NCBI RefSeq assembly: GCF_030851345.1
Contig: NZ_JALPNU010000003.1
Location: 310,001 to 374,000, forward strand
Length of the DNA stretch: 64,000 nucleotides
Source: Marinifilum sp. D714
Lineage (GTDB): Bacteria > Bacteroidota > Bacteroidia > Bacteroidales > Marinifilaceae
Direction: 5' to 3'
Of the stretch, positions 17,859 to 27,527 are shown piece after piece. Below the pieces are notes generated by a model. That model ran no database searches and was not told the DNA's origin. It saw only the letters and a program-made list of their open reading frames with translations. A program made the position numbers and the translations under genes. Positions within the stretch are counted from its first letter, which is position 1; each line of letters starts with the position of its first letter.

Positions 17859-18060
17859 ACTTGTAATCTTTTCGAATCCTTAATACCGATTAGTTGTTAA
17901 TTTTACTCCCTTATATCGCTACACTCATAATTAAGTATTAACAATCTATCGGCATTATACCCATGTAAATTAATCTCTAAAATGGTATAAAATATTACTA
18001 TTCGCTTGTTAAATCACTTTTTTTCGTTCTATGCCCTAATTTTCCTGATAAAATGATCAT

Positions 18061-18221
18061 CCTTCTGGAAAATTTGTCGTCCTTCTGAAAAGTAAGCTTC
18101 CCTTCCACATAAAAACTCTTCCCTTCTGAAAAGTAAGCCTTCCTTCGGCAAAGTATCGATCCCTTCGCAAAAGTAAGCTATCCTTCGGGTAAAGTACCCG
18201 TCCTTCTAATAAGTAACCTCT
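18061..18221. repeat. 20-bp minisatellite, eight degenerate units
   Basis: Eight consecutive units starting with CCTTC and following the pattern CCTTCtgaAAAGTAagct occur at 18061, 18081, 18101, 18122, 18142, 18162, 18182 and 18202; one unit is 21 bp. The period is not a multiple of three and the spanning minus-strand frame has no family features, so it is non-coding. The array fills the gap (17859-18318) between the ATPase and the propeller gene at 18319. A CCGATAGCTATCGG palindrome follows at 18286-18299. Confidence 0.9.
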
Positions 18222-18318
18222 CTTCACGGGGCTTTCAGAAGGTTCTATACCGATTATTAATATCACAGTTTCGCTAAAAGCTCTCCCGATAGCTATCGGT
18301 ACTGAAATTTAAATGGGT

Positions 18319-19428
18319 TCACTTCTCACCAAAGACATAAACAGAACCATCCATTGATGTCACCACAATCATTCCTTCAACCACGGCCGGTGTTCCAATT
18401 AAAGCTCTTCCTATTTCATATGACCATATTTTCTGTCCATTTTCTTTATCCAATAAATATATGCGACCGTCACCAGATGCCATTACTACCCCATTAGCTG
18501 CAATCACAGGCGATGCTTCTATTTTGTTCCTGGTTTTAAATTGCCATTTTATTTTTCCTGATTTCTTATCAAAACAGTACACCTGTCTGTTCTCTGATCC
18601 AATAATCACAATATCATTGGCAATGGCAGGCGATCCCAAATAAGAAATCGCTCCTTCTTTCTTCCAGTTGACCTGATTTTTCCTGAAATCCACACAGTAA
18701 AACTCCCCATCGTGATTTCCGAAGAATGCATGATTTTCATCCAAGGCAACCGATGAAGCGATATAGGTTTGGATATCCAACTTTTTCTTCGATTTTCCTG
18801 TTTTCACATCCACTTGGTGCAGAAATCCATCACAACCACCAAACATGGCAATTTCGCCATTGCATGATGCTGCTCCGTTGATGTAGTTATCCGATTCATA
18901 ATCCCACAGTTTCGTTCCTGTTTTGGCATCCAAACAGTACAGTTTAAAATCGTAGGAACCGAATAGGATTCTTTTCTGCTTGCTAACCTTATCGTAAAAC
19001 CAATTGGCAGATCCTGAAATTTGACCTTCAGTTGTGAACTTCCACTTCACCTCGCCAGTACCAGCATTCAAACAATAGAAAATCCCATCCAAAGCACCGA
19101 AATACACATTTCCATCCAGATATAAAGGCGATGCTTCCACCGAAGTCTCCGCATTAAATTTCCACTTCAACTCTCCCTCTTTGCTTAATGCATACAGGTT
19201 ACTATCATTCGATCCTACATATATGATCCCATTACGAACAATTGGCGATGATTTAATGGCATCACCAGTTTTGTACGACCACAAAAGAGACGGATTCTTA
19301 GGCAATTTTGCTTGAGTAATACCGCTCAACTGCGCATTCCCACGAAAAGAAAGCCAATTGTGTTTGTTTTGAGCTATCGATGATAGGCTCAAAGCGACTG
19401 TTAATATGGATAGGAATAAATGTTTCAT
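18319..19428 (-). CDS. Secreted PQQ-like beta-propeller protein
   Basis: 369 residues with a type I signal peptide (KHLFLSILTVALSLSSIAQ). It is almost entirely propeller: at least six PQQ-like blades (ALSKEGELKWKFN, CLNAGTGEVKWKFT, CLDAKTGTKLWDYE, QVDVKTGKSKKKL, CFDKKSGKIKWQFK, LLDKENGQKIWSYE). There is no lipobox, so it should be soluble in the periplasm or outer surface. Length and blade regularity resemble BamB-like proteins. It belongs to the same co-directional block as the redox proteins and lies upstream of the ATPase. Confidence 0.85.
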   Translation of the reverse strand: MKHLFLSILTVALSLSSIAQNKHNWLSFRGNAQLSGITQAKLPKNPSLLWSYKTGDAIKSSPIVRNGIIYVGSNDSNLYALSKEGELKWKFNAETSVEASPLYLDGNVYFGALDGIFYCLNAGTGEVKWKFTTEGQISGSANWFYDKVSKQKRILFGSYDFKLYCLDAKTGTKLWDYESDNYINGAASCNGEIAMFGGCDGFLHQVDVKTGKSKKKLDIQTYIASSVALDENHAFFGNHDGEFYCVDFRKNQVNWKKEGAISYLGSPAIANDIVIIGSENRQVYCFDKKSGKIKWQFKTRNKIEASPVIAANGVVMASGDGRIYLLDKENGQKIWSYEIGRALIGTPAVVEGMIVVTSMDGSVYVFGEK

Positions 19429-19486
19429 AGTTCCAGGACCCTGACAGGTTCAAGAACGCTGTCAGGTCATTATTAATTGTTATTCA

Positions 19487-19615
19487 TTTAACCTCATCCC
19501 CCTAACCCCTTCTCCTTAATGAGAAAAGGAAGGGAGCTTTTGTATCATTTTTTCACCTAACCTCTATTCTCTGCGTTTCCCTCTCCTCGAGGAGAGGGAC
19601 CAAGGGTGAGGTAAT
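19487..19615. repeat. REP-like palindromic repeats (CTCATCCCCCTAACCCC / CTCCTCGAGGAG type)
   Basis: Two inverted motifs, one around CCCCTTCTCCTTAATGAGAAAAGG and one a 20-bp perfect palindrome at 19579-19598 (centre CTCGAG), sit between two genes of the block. A CCTGACAG/CTGTCAGG hairpin lies just before (about 19441-19465). Related copies are at 25555-25600 and 42388-42425. Such elements are dispersed in Bacteroidota intergenic DNA and carry no gene. Confidence 0.7.
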
Positions 19616-19640
19616 ATTATTAATTGTCAATTACCAATTC

Positions 19641-21176
19641 TTAATTAGAGCGAAGCGACAAAGCTCCCGTCGGACAAACCTCGGCGCACTCCTTTCCTGC
19701 AACAGTTAATGCCTCGCTCAATTGCTGATTAAAAGGAACTGACACTTTCACCGTAAAGCCTCTACCAATATTGGTCAATCCCGTTTTCTCACCATGCCTT
19801 TCGGCGATCTCTATACACAATCCACATTTGATGCATTTTTCTGGCTCATAAATCACAGAATCATGATTGATGTATTTCAATACAGAATTTCTTTCGCCTA
19901 ATGCAAATCTTCTGCGATCAATCTTGTATTCTTCGGCACAATCTCTCAAACGACAATTGTCCAGCTTGCGGCAATCGCAATGCATACAGCGCTTTGCTTC
20001 TGCAATGGCTTCTTCTTTTGTATATCCATTCGGAGATTTTGCATCCACTCTATCTCCTTCAAGCGATTCTTTCAAATACTCAGTCAATTCCTCTTTTCGA
20101 AGGGTGCCAAATCTGGAATTAAATATACGCTCCGTAGCTTTAGCTTTTCCGTTGTTTAAATAAGCATCAACCGACCAGGCAGCTTCCTTTCCCATCGCAA
20201 TGGCTTTTACTGCCATTTTTTGAGTTCGAATTACGCTACCACATGCAAAAACCTTCGGATCGGATGTTGTATAAGTTCCTGAATCCACTTTCAAGCTGGT
20301 TTTTATAGCCTCCAGACCAAATATTTCTCCATCTGTTCCGTTGGCAAGGATCACTGCATCGTACTCTTGCTTTAGGGATTCAAATTTCTCTTTGGAAACT
20401 TCAACATTGCAATTTGTTACTAATCCCAATTGATCCAAAACAGCAACTTCTCTAACCATCACTTCAGTAGGCAAGTCACCATTTAAGACTGATGCCAATA
20501 ACATTCCTCCAACACCTTCATATTTTTCAAACAGTTCACAATCGTGTCCATTCAACAACAAATGGTAGGCTGCTGAAAGTCCAGATGCTCCTCCACCAAC
20601 AATGGCTACTTTCTTACCGCTTGCCTTCTTCTTCTCAGGCAAATAGTTTTGAGTTTCCTCTTCCGAGAATCGCTTCAACAAACAAATGGAAACTGGCTGG
20701 TCCACATCTTTCCTACGACAAACTTTTTCACATGGAGCAGAGCATACATATCCCAATATCCCCGGAAGGGCAATTTCCTCTTTTACAATTTTCAATGCCT
20801 TATCGAACTGATTATTGGCAATAAATCGGTTCATTTTTGGAATATCCATATAAGCTGGACAAGCCACACGACAAGGAGCTTCGCAATCACCAACATGATC
20901 GCTCATTAATAGCTCGATGGCTTCTTTTCTGGCCTCTTTTACTTCTGTGTCCTCACTTGCCAAATCCATTCCATCCACTACCTTGGTTGCGCAAGAAGGA
21001 ATCATTTGCTGATTGGCATTGTTTTTCACCATACAAACCATACAGGTTGGATGATTGCTGCATCCTTCCATATAACACATGCTAGGAATGTGAATTCCTG
21101 CAGAACGGGCTGCATTCAAAATGCTGGTTCCCTCTGCAACTGTAATGGTCTGATTGTCTATTTTAATTGTTGGCAT
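19641..21176 (-). CDS. 2Fe-2S / GltD-like FAD protein with C-terminal ferredoxin domain, NAD(P)H-binding part missing
   Basis: 511 residues. Residues 1-80 are a [2Fe-2S] ferredoxin domain (Cys34, 39, 48, 62). Residues 90-170 form the Cys-rich N-domain of GltD/DPYD proteins (CEAPCRVACP, CSAPCEKVCRR). FAD binding begins at VAIVGGGASGLSAAYHL (191-206). In normal GltD the second dinucleotide fold for NADPH would follow near residue 285; here the chain jumps directly to the FAD closing segment (TSDPKVFACGSVI). Residues 395-511 carry further Cys motifs (CMHCDCRKLDNCRLRDC, CIKCGLC, CAEVCP). It follows the NuoE-NuoF gene, so electrons probably come from that protein through Fe-S centres rather than from NAD(P)H directly. 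Confidence 0.85.
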   Translation of the reverse strand: MPTIKIDNQTITVAEGTSILNAARSAGIHIPSMCYMEGCSNHPTCMVCMVKNNANQQMIPSCATKVVDGMDLASEDTEVKEARKEAIELLMSDHVGDCEAPCRVACPAYMDIPKMNRFIANNQFDKALKIVKEEIALPGILGYVCSAPCEKVCRRKDVDQPVSICLLKRFSEEETQNYLPEKKKASGKKVAIVGGGASGLSAAYHLLLNGHDCELFEKYEGVGGMLLASVLNGDLPTEVMVREVAVLDQLGLVTNCNVEVSKEKFESLKQEYDAVILANGTDGEIFGLEAIKTSLKVDSGTYTTSDPKVFACGSVIRTQKMAVKAIAMGKEAAWSVDAYLNNGKAKATERIFNSRFGTLRKEELTEYLKESLEGDRVDAKSPNGYTKEEAIAEAKRCMHCDCRKLDNCRLRDCAEEYKIDRRRFALGERNSVLKYINHDSVIYEPEKCIKCGLCIEIAERHGEKTGLTNIGRGFTVKVSVPFNQQLSEALTVAGKECAEVCPTGALSLRSN

Positions 21177-21237
21177 TTTGTTTCTTTTTCCAATCCACGG
21201 GCTAAAGCCCGTGGCAATTCATTTTATTTCTGGCAAT

Positions 21238-23577
21238 TCATTTTATCTCCACTGCATCAACCGGACAAATCTGTTTACAGATATCACATTTGATACACAA
21301 CTCATTGTCCACAGTGTGCAATTCATATGGTTTTGCCTGTATAGCATCCACCGGACAGCGTTGAGCACATTTGGTACATCCAGTACAATCATCATTAATT
21401 TCGTAGCGAATCAAGTTTTCACACTTCCCGGCAGGGCATTCGCCTTTGATGTGTGCCTCGTATTCATGACGGAAATACTTTAATGTTGACAGTACAGGAT
21501 TTGGCGCAGTTTTTCCCAAACCACAAATACTTCCCTTTTGGGTATTAATGGCCAGCTGCTCCAAGAGATCCAAATCACTCAACCTTCCATTGCCTGATTT
21601 AATCTTTTCCAAAATCTCAAGCATTCGTCTTGTACCAATTCTACAGAATGTACATCTGCCACATGATTCTTCCTGGGTAAAAGACAAGAAATAATGAGCG
21701 ATATCCACCATACAATCGGATTCGTCCAAGACGATCAAACCTCCTGATCCCATCATGGCTCCTACTTCTTTTAGAGAATCAAAATCGATGGTTGTATCCG
21801 CCATTTCAGCAGGAATACATCCTCCTGATGGTCCTCCGATTTGTACTGCCTTAAATTTCTTTCCATTGGCAATTCCTCCACCAATCTCTTCCACAATCTG
21901 ACGAATGGTAATTCCCATTGGCACCTCAATCAAACCTCCACGATTGATCTTGCCTGCCAAAGCAAATACCTTGGTTCCCTTGCTGTTTTCGGTACCAATC
22001 TTCTTAAAACTTTCTGCGCCATTGCGAATGATAAATGGCACCAATGACAGGGTTTCCGTATTGTTGATTAAGGTTGGTTTCTCCCACAAGCCTTTTTCTG
22101 CCGGGTACGGCGGACGTAATTCAGGAATACCACGCTTTCCTTCTATTGAAGCAATTAGTGCAGTTTCCTCACCACACACAAAAGCTCCCGCTCCTTCGAA
22201 AACCTTTAAATCGAAAGAAAAATCACTACCAAGGATATTCTCTCCAATTAAGCCTTCCTTCTTACAAATTTCCAACCCCTCTTTAATACGAGTTACTGCT
22301 AACGGGTACTCCGCACGAATGTACAATCGCCCTTCGCTTGCACCTACTGCATAGGCTGCAATTAGAATCCCTTCAATCACTCTGAATGGGTAGGATTCCA
22401 ACAACATGCGATCCATAAATGCTCCAGGATCTCCCTCATCACCATTACAGATGATGTATTTTTCATCGGCTTGGGCATTTTTCACCAAATTCCACTTGAT
22501 AAAGGATGGAAAACCTGCTCCCCCTCGACCTTTTAATCCACTTTCTTCTACTTGAGCGATAATTTCATCTGGTGAAAGTTCTTTCAAGCATTTTGCGAAT
22601 GCCTCAAAACCACTTTTCGATTTGTATTCTTCAAAATCTGATGGTTTAATTTCTCCTCTATATTCAGTAGCAATGTTTACTTGCCCCTTTAAAAACTCTG
22701 CAATAGGCGTATCCTTTTCAGTTGAATTGTACCTATTTGAGCTAACCGGAACATCCGAAAAGGTAAAGTTCTCGGCGTAATTGTAGAATCTGTTTTTGAA
22801 ACGACTCATCCAATTTTCGGAGCGAAAGTGGTTTTTAATGATCTCACTTACCTCATTCGCCTTAATTTTCGTGTAAAAAGCGGGTTCTTCACCATCCTTG
22901 TGAATCTCTAACATTGGTACCTGATTACACACACCAACGCATCCAACCTGCTTTACATCCACTTTAATTTTATTGTCCGCAAGAGTTCTTTCCAACTCTT
23001 CCTTTACTCCCGAGCTACCACTTGCAATACAACAGGAACCTAATCCAATCCTGATTTCTCCCTGTGAGATTCCATCTTCGGTAAGCTCACGTACCTGCTT
23101 TTCTTCACTTGGAGCAAGGTTTTTAAAATCTTCTATGATCTCAGCAACCTTTCCGGTTTCTACATGTCCGTAGGTCACATCATCAATCTGCACAACAGGA
23201 GCAATGGTACAACATCCTAAACAGGCCACCTCTTCTACGGTAAACAGTTTTTCGGCATCAGTATCTCCTTCAGTAATTTTCAATTCACGCTTAAAACTAT
23301 CGTAAACCTGCTTGGCTCCCTTTACATGACAAGCTGTTCCAACACATACCTTTACAATGTGCTTCCCTACTGGATGGTGTCTAAACTGAGAGTAAAAGGT
23401 TGAGATTCCCGTAATCTGAGATTCTGTAATTTCCGTAGTATCGCAAACTCTTTTCAAAGCCTCTTCAGGCAAATAGTTGAATTTCCCTTGAATGGCCTGA
23501 AGAATTGGAATCACTTTATCAGAATCTTTCCCTTTTTCAGCAATTATCTTGTCAACAATATTTTGAATCTCATTCAT
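21238..23577 (-). CDS. Fused NuoE-thioredoxin-like ferredoxin-NuoF diaphorase with 2x[4Fe-4S] tail
   Basis: 779 residues from the ATG at 23577, 2 bp after the previous stop; a slightly longer start at 23595 would overlap it. Residues 1-155 are NuoE-like (VCVGTACHVKGA, ACLGCCTIAP, four Cys for a [2Fe-2S]). Residues 175-255 are a second thioredoxin-like [2Fe-2S] domain (GSCCIASG, GCVGVCNQVP). Residues 300-710 are NuoF: FMN/NADH motif GLKGRGGAGFPSF, NGDEGDPGAFMDR, CGEETALIASIEG and the [4Fe-4S] site SCGRCTFCRIG. The end has two 4Fe-4S motifs (CTGCTKCAQRCP, CIKCDICKQICP). This equals HndA+B+C or HydC+HydB joined in one chain. It oxidises or reduces NADH in the cytoplasm; no hydrogenase subunit is present. 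Confidence 0.92.
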   Translation of the reverse strand: MNEIQNIVDKIIAEKGKDSDKVIPILQAIQGKFNYLPEEALKRVCDTTEITESQITGISTFYSQFRHHPVGKHIVKVCVGTACHVKGAKQVYDSFKRELKITEGDTDAEKLFTVEEVACLGCCTIAPVVQIDDVTYGHVETGKVAEIIEDFKNLAPSEEKQVRELTEDGISQGEIRIGLGSCCIASGSSGVKEELERTLADNKIKVDVKQVGCVGVCNQVPMLEIHKDGEEPAFYTKIKANEVSEIIKNHFRSENWMSRFKNRFYNYAENFTFSDVPVSSNRYNSTEKDTPIAEFLKGQVNIATEYRGEIKPSDFEEYKSKSGFEAFAKCLKELSPDEIIAQVEESGLKGRGGAGFPSFIKWNLVKNAQADEKYIICNGDEGDPGAFMDRMLLESYPFRVIEGILIAAYAVGASEGRLYIRAEYPLAVTRIKEGLEICKKEGLIGENILGSDFSFDLKVFEGAGAFVCGEETALIASIEGKRGIPELRPPYPAEKGLWEKPTLINNTETLSLVPFIIRNGAESFKKIGTENSKGTKVFALAGKINRGGLIEVPMGITIRQIVEEIGGGIANGKKFKAVQIGGPSGGCIPAEMADTTIDFDSLKEVGAMMGSGGLIVLDESDCMVDIAHYFLSFTQEESCGRCTFCRIGTRRMLEILEKIKSGNGRLSDLDLLEQLAINTQKGSICGLGKTAPNPVLSTLKYFRHEYEAHIKGECPAGKCENLIRYEINDDCTGCTKCAQRCPVDAIQAKPYELHTVDNELCIKCDICKQICPVDAVEIK

Positions 23578-23579
23578 AG

Positions 23580-25499
23580 TTATTTCCCTATACAATAAAG
23601 GTGTTTCTCTCCGCGGATATATACTCTTCCATCAGCAAATGCTGGAGTCATATCTGATTTCTCTCCTAGTTCAGGAGCTGCGATCTCCTGATATTCTTTA
23701 TCAGCTTTAAAAATGTGCATCACACCTTCTCTATCAAGCAGATATACATTCCCATTGGCAAGAATTGGAGATGCATAAAATCCATTACCGAATTCCTGCT
23801 CCCAACGAATCTCTCCGGACTTGGCATCATAACATACCACGGCTCCATAACTGGTTACAATTATCAAATTATCTCCTGAAATAACAGGGCTAGGAACATC
23901 CGATAGGTAATCATATGCTTCCCACAAAATTTCCGGGTTTGCACCTGGTTTAATGGCTACAAGACTAGCATATTCATTCAAAGCATACACAATTCCATCA
24001 CCTACCACCACCGATGGCCCAACCTCTCCGGTTATGCAATCTAATTTCCAAAGCTCTTTTCCTGTATTCACATCGTATGAAGCAACGCAAGGATCAGCTG
24101 CCACAATGATTTCAGTATTTCCTCCAATTTGAGCAATTACCGGCGATGCCCATGATACACGTACTTTTCTTTTTGTACTCCACAGTTCGTCACCAGTCGC
24201 AGTTGATAGTGCCAATACTTTAGCTGCTTTCTTGTGATCGTACTGCACAATTAGTTTATCCTGATACACCAACAAAGATGAAGAGTGTCCATAATGATTA
24301 TCAGGAACACCTAGATTCTTTGCCCATTTCTGTTTTCCATTAAAATCCAAGGCAATGATATCACCATTGGCAAAAATGGCAAATACTGATTTTCCATCTG
24401 TAGTAACAGTAGAGGCCGCATGACCTGTATCTGGTGTTACCTCAGGCGATTTTGCCGGAGAACCTGCAATGCCTTCTACTTTAGCTGTCCAAAGTAGCTT
24501 CCCATTATTTCTATCATAGCAGTATACTTCTCTTTGGGTGGCATTAGCTCCTGACAAAAACAGTTTATCTCCCCAAATTACAGGCGAGTTGTAGGCATGA
24601 ATTGGCACCTGAACTTTCCACAATACATTCTTGCCACTTGCACCATCCCAATCGGTTGGGATATTCTTTTGATAAGACACTCCCTGTCCAGCAGCTCCAC
24701 GAAAGGCCGGGAAGTTTGCCATCATTTCTTTTGTAGGATATGATGCACTGGCAGCAACTTTTTTGACAGGAGCTTCCTTTTTTACTTCCGGTTCTTTCTT
24801 CTCCGCTACTTCTTGCTTCTTTTCTACAACAACAGGTTCTTGATTCTTAGGTTCCTCCTTTTTCACCACTTCTGCAGTTTTCTCTGCAACAGGTTCTTCT
24901 TTTTCAACTGACTCTTCCTTCGCAACTTCTTTAACTGGCTCAATCACTTCCACATTATCACTGGTTTCTTCAGGAGTTGATTGTGCCACCAAAGCAGCTT
25001 GGGTAAATTGATTCCCCAATTCCTTATGAGTCAAAAAGGCAATCAATAAGGTTATCGCCACCAAGCCAAAACCTCCAACACCAATCCATTTACGGGCTTT
25101 CTCTTTGAATAACACAATATTCTCTTGTTCACTCTCTGTTATTTCCGGCAGTTTTTGCTTGCCTGCATAAAACATCTGCAAAGCAATTGCTGTAACAATA
25201 ACACCTAATAACAAGAGATAACCACCAGCTTTCACCTGCCACTGATTGGTGAAATATGCTTTACGCACCAGAAGATCCATTTCACGAATCTGCTCTCGCA
25301 ATTGATTGTCATTTGGATTTTCTTCCAATCGTTGCACCAATGAGTTAATTAATTCTGTATTTACAGGATCAATTCGATTGATTTGTATGTAATTCACCAA
25401 AACCAACATGCAGATGATAAACGAGAACACTCCCGCCACAATTGCCATATTTCTCCATAGAGATAGGTTGGTTTTTCTTAATTTGAACTTATTATTCAT
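23580..25499 (-). CDS. Membrane-anchored PQQ-like beta-propeller with Glu/Lys/Pro linker
   Basis: 639 residues. Three transmembrane helices are visible (MAIVAGVFSFIICMLVLVNYI near 18, VKAGGYLLLLGVIVTAIALQMFY near 90, WIGVGGFGLVAITLLIAFLTH near 138). Residues 170-250 are a low-complexity E/K/V/P/A linker able to span part of the periplasm. From about 255 the PQQ-like propeller begins (FRGAAGQGVSYQKNIPTDW) with blades such as CYDRNNGKLLWTAKV, ALSTATGDELWSTK, SYDVNTGKELWKLD and CYDAKSGEIRWEQE. It sits between the NapH-like and NuoE-NuoF genes, which would place a propeller beside both the membrane and the cytoplasmic electron modules. Function is unknown; the anchoring is clear. Confidence 0.85.
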   Translation of the reverse strand: MNNKFKLRKTNLSLWRNMAIVAGVFSFIICMLVLVNYIQINRIDPVNTELINSLVQRLEENPNDNQLREQIREMDLLVRKAYFTNQWQVKAGGYLLLLGVIVTAIALQMFYAGKQKLPEITESEQENIVLFKEKARKWIGVGGFGLVAITLLIAFLTHKELGNQFTQAALVAQSTPEETSDNVEVIEPVKEVAKEESVEKEEPVAEKTAEVVKKEEPKNQEPVVVEKKQEVAEKKEPEVKKEAPVKKVAASASYPTKEMMANFPAFRGAAGQGVSYQKNIPTDWDGASGKNVLWKVQVPIHAYNSPVIWGDKLFLSGANATQREVYCYDRNNGKLLWTAKVEGIAGSPAKSPEVTPDTGHAASTVTTDGKSVFAIFANGDIIALDFNGKQKWAKNLGVPDNHYGHSSSLLVYQDKLIVQYDHKKAAKVLALSTATGDELWSTKRKVRVSWASPVIAQIGGNTEIIVAADPCVASYDVNTGKELWKLDCITGEVGPSVVVGDGIVYALNEYASLVAIKPGANPEILWEAYDYLSDVPSPVISGDNLIIVTSYGAVVCYDAKSGEIRWEQEFGNGFYASPILANGNVYLLDREGVMHIFKADKEYQEIAAPELGEKSDMTPAFADGRVYIRGEKHLYCIGK

Positions 25500-25681
25500 A
25501 GGTTAGTAATTTACTACTGAATATTTTTTGATATAAATGATTCTCTTCTTGTAAAACCCCTCTGCCAGTTGGCATCTCCCCTAAAAGGGAGAAATCCAAA
25601 ATTGTAGCATTGCTCGATATAATCGGTACATCTCGAAAATTTAATTCGGAATCCTAATTACTCATTATTAATTGTTAATTC

Positions 25682-26944
25682 TTAATTGCTTTCCACCGGA
25701 CAATATTTTAAACATCTGGCACAGCTTACACACTCTCCTTTATCTGCCTCATAATCTTCTCTATAACGATATCTGGTTAATCCTGCCAATGACAATCCAA
25801 ATACCAAACCAATAAAGGCACCTAGCATCCACGATCCATAATAAAACTGCTTTAATATAGCTGCTGATTCCAGATATAGTTCCTCCTTGGTTTTTCCAGA
25901 GGTTCTGAATCCTTCAATTTCCAAGCTTTCCTTCATCGTGTTCGAATTGAAATGAAGCAATTCATTGGCCAAACGTACTTTCGAATTCACCATAGCCAAA
26001 TTTTCATGGAAATTAGAAACAACCCAACCACCAATAATCATTAAGGCGGGAATAATCATTCCCAAAAGAATGAAACGTCTCGTTGCCGATCTTTTATCCT
26101 CCATTTGTTTGACTTCAACAGGCTTATTGATGGCATCCAATGGACATGAATTCTCGCATAGTTTACACTGAATACAACTTGCCGGAGTAATGCTTAAGTG
26201 ATTTTTGGAAACTCTGCTCACCAAGTTCAGAATCACACCATAAGGGCATAAAAATCGACAGTAAGGGCGTGCAATAAAAACACTAATCAGCAGAAATGCA
26301 GCTCCAATGGCAAACATGAAAAAAGTTGCGTTGAACCTGAATATTCCAACAAAAGGATCATATCTACAGATAATAAAATCGGTTCCCGTAGCTGCATAAA
26401 GAATCGCTAAACCAAGATATATCCATGGAATTAACCCCAGAACTTTCTGCAACCATTTCTTTAAACTAATCGGTCTTAACAGAAAAACATCTTGAACCGC
26501 GCCCAAAGGACATACTCCAGCACAAAAGGTTCTTCCAAAAAAAAGTGTATAAACCAATGGAATAACGAAAAATGCTAATGCCGAAAGTGGAATGTGGTAT
26601 CCTGGATTGAATAAAGCCAACACAACATTTTGAACTGATCCTACAGAACATACACATCCCTCTCTAAGGAATCCAAAATATACAATGGAAAATAGCGAAG
26701 TAATTACAACGCCTGTACGCGAACGTTTTTTATGAATGAACCAGGTAATCAAGCTTAAAGCTGCAATTAAAAGCAATACGTCCACCAATGCGAATATTCC
26801 AGCTCGAGGTTCTGGCATGGAAGTTACTGGTTGCGTGTAGCCAGATTCAAATTCTGGTCTTGGAAATCGTTGAGTTTGCGCAAAAGCTGCAAAATCTATG
26901 ATTAGTAGTACTAACAGAGAGAATAAGGAAAAGATTTTCTTCAT
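25682..26944 (-). CDS. NapH/NosR-like polytopic membrane Fe-S protein
   Basis: 420 residues with an N-terminal signal or first helix and about six further membrane helices. Family motifs: REGCVCSVGSVQN, FFGRTFCAGVCPLGAVQD, FIICRYDPFVGIFR, ARPYCRFLCPYGVI, then two ferredoxin motifs CIQCKLCENSCP and, at the very end, CVSCARCLKYCP. NapH/NosR-type proteins pass electrons from quinol or cytoplasmic donors across the inner membrane to periplasmic proteins. The FMN-binding domain of full NosR is absent. Its start lies 3 bp downstream of the Tat ferredoxin stop, so the two are surely co-translated and likely partners. The C-terminal stop falls in a dispersed TAATTAA repeat. Confidence 0.88.
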   Translation of the reverse strand: MKKIFSLFSLLVLLIIDFAAFAQTQRFPRPEFESGYTQPVTSMPEPRAGIFALVDVLLLIAALSLITWFIHKKRSRTGVVITSLFSIVYFGFLREGCVCSVGSVQNVVLALFNPGYHIPLSALAFFVIPLVYTLFFGRTFCAGVCPLGAVQDVFLLRPISLKKWLQKVLGLIPWIYLGLAILYAATGTDFIICRYDPFVGIFRFNATFFMFAIGAAFLLISVFIARPYCRFLCPYGVILNLVSRVSKNHLSITPASCIQCKLCENSCPLDAINKPVEVKQMEDKRSATRRFILLGMIIPALMIIGGWVVSNFHENLAMVNSKVRLANELLHFNSNTMKESLEIEGFRTSGKTKEELYLESAAILKQFYYGSWMLGAFIGLVFGLSLAGLTRYRYREDYEADKGECVSCARCLKYCPVESN

Positions 26945-26947
26945 TTC

Positions 26948-27508
26948 TTAAATCTTTTTATTGGTTTTGAAGCCAGCAAACTGGTAGGCTTCTTCAAGAG
27001 GAACTCGTTTAAAGGCATCTGATGGACAATCGCGTGCAATGGCACATTCGTTGCAATTCACACACAAATCGTGACTGATTTGCAATTGCAGGGAACCATT
27101 TCCAAATGCACCACAACCTTTTACACATTTGCCACAGCCAATGCACAACTCATCAATGATCTCATATTTAAAATAAGGATCTTCTACATAAGTACGTTTG
27201 ATTGCTCCTGTTGGACAAAGCATATTTTCTGCTCCCGTAGATAGGTTCTTTACATTAGGTCGAAAATATCCACCACACAAATCACAGTACCCACACATGT
27301 CATAAACATGAATGCATTTTACCGCCGATGGTGTTACAACGCAACTTGTTGCACAACGCCCACATTGAGTACATTTGGTTGGATCAAGTTGCCAAAAGAA
27401 ATCTCCTTTTGCACTTTTGCTCGCCAGAACTCCTGCTACTCCAACAATGCTTGCTCCCGCCGCAAAACGAAAGCATGTATTTATAAATTCTCTTCTGTCT
27501 TTTTTCAT
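26948..27508 (-). CDS. Tat-exported polyferredoxin (NapG/MauM type)
   Basis: 186 residues. The N-terminus DRREFINTCFRFAAGASIVGVAGVLA is a twin-arginine signal. Cys motifs follow: CTQCGRCATSCVV, CIHVYDMCGYCDLC, LCPTGAI, CIGCGKCVKGC and CVNCNECAIARDC, enough for three or four [4Fe-4S] clusters. NapG-like proteins receive electrons in the periplasm from NapH-like membrane partners; the NapH-like gene follows immediately. No periplasmic reductase gene such as NapA or NosZ is present in the window, so the acceptor is open; the beta-propeller proteins are the only candidates nearby. Confidence 0.88.
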   Translation of the reverse strand: MKKDRREFINTCFRFAAGASIVGVAGVLASKSAKGDFFWQLDPTKCTQCGRCATSCVVTPSAVKCIHVYDMCGYCDLCGGYFRPNVKNLSTGAENMLCPTGAIKRTYVEDPYFKYEIIDELCIGCGKCVKGCGAFGNGSLQLQISHDLCVNCNECAIARDCPSDAFKRVPLEEAYQFAGFKTNKKI

Positions 27509-27527
27509 ACTGACTAGTAATTAGTAA

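Noticed and set aside
18057-18266. 69-codon minus-strand frame
   Set aside because: Product of the 20-bp minisatellite; the period is not a multiple of three and no ribosome binding site is seen.
19641-23577. Bifurcating hydrogenase or complex I operon
   Set aside because: Only the NuoE/F-type module is present; no [FeFe] H-cluster protein, no NuoG-type large subunit and no membrane subunits of complex I.
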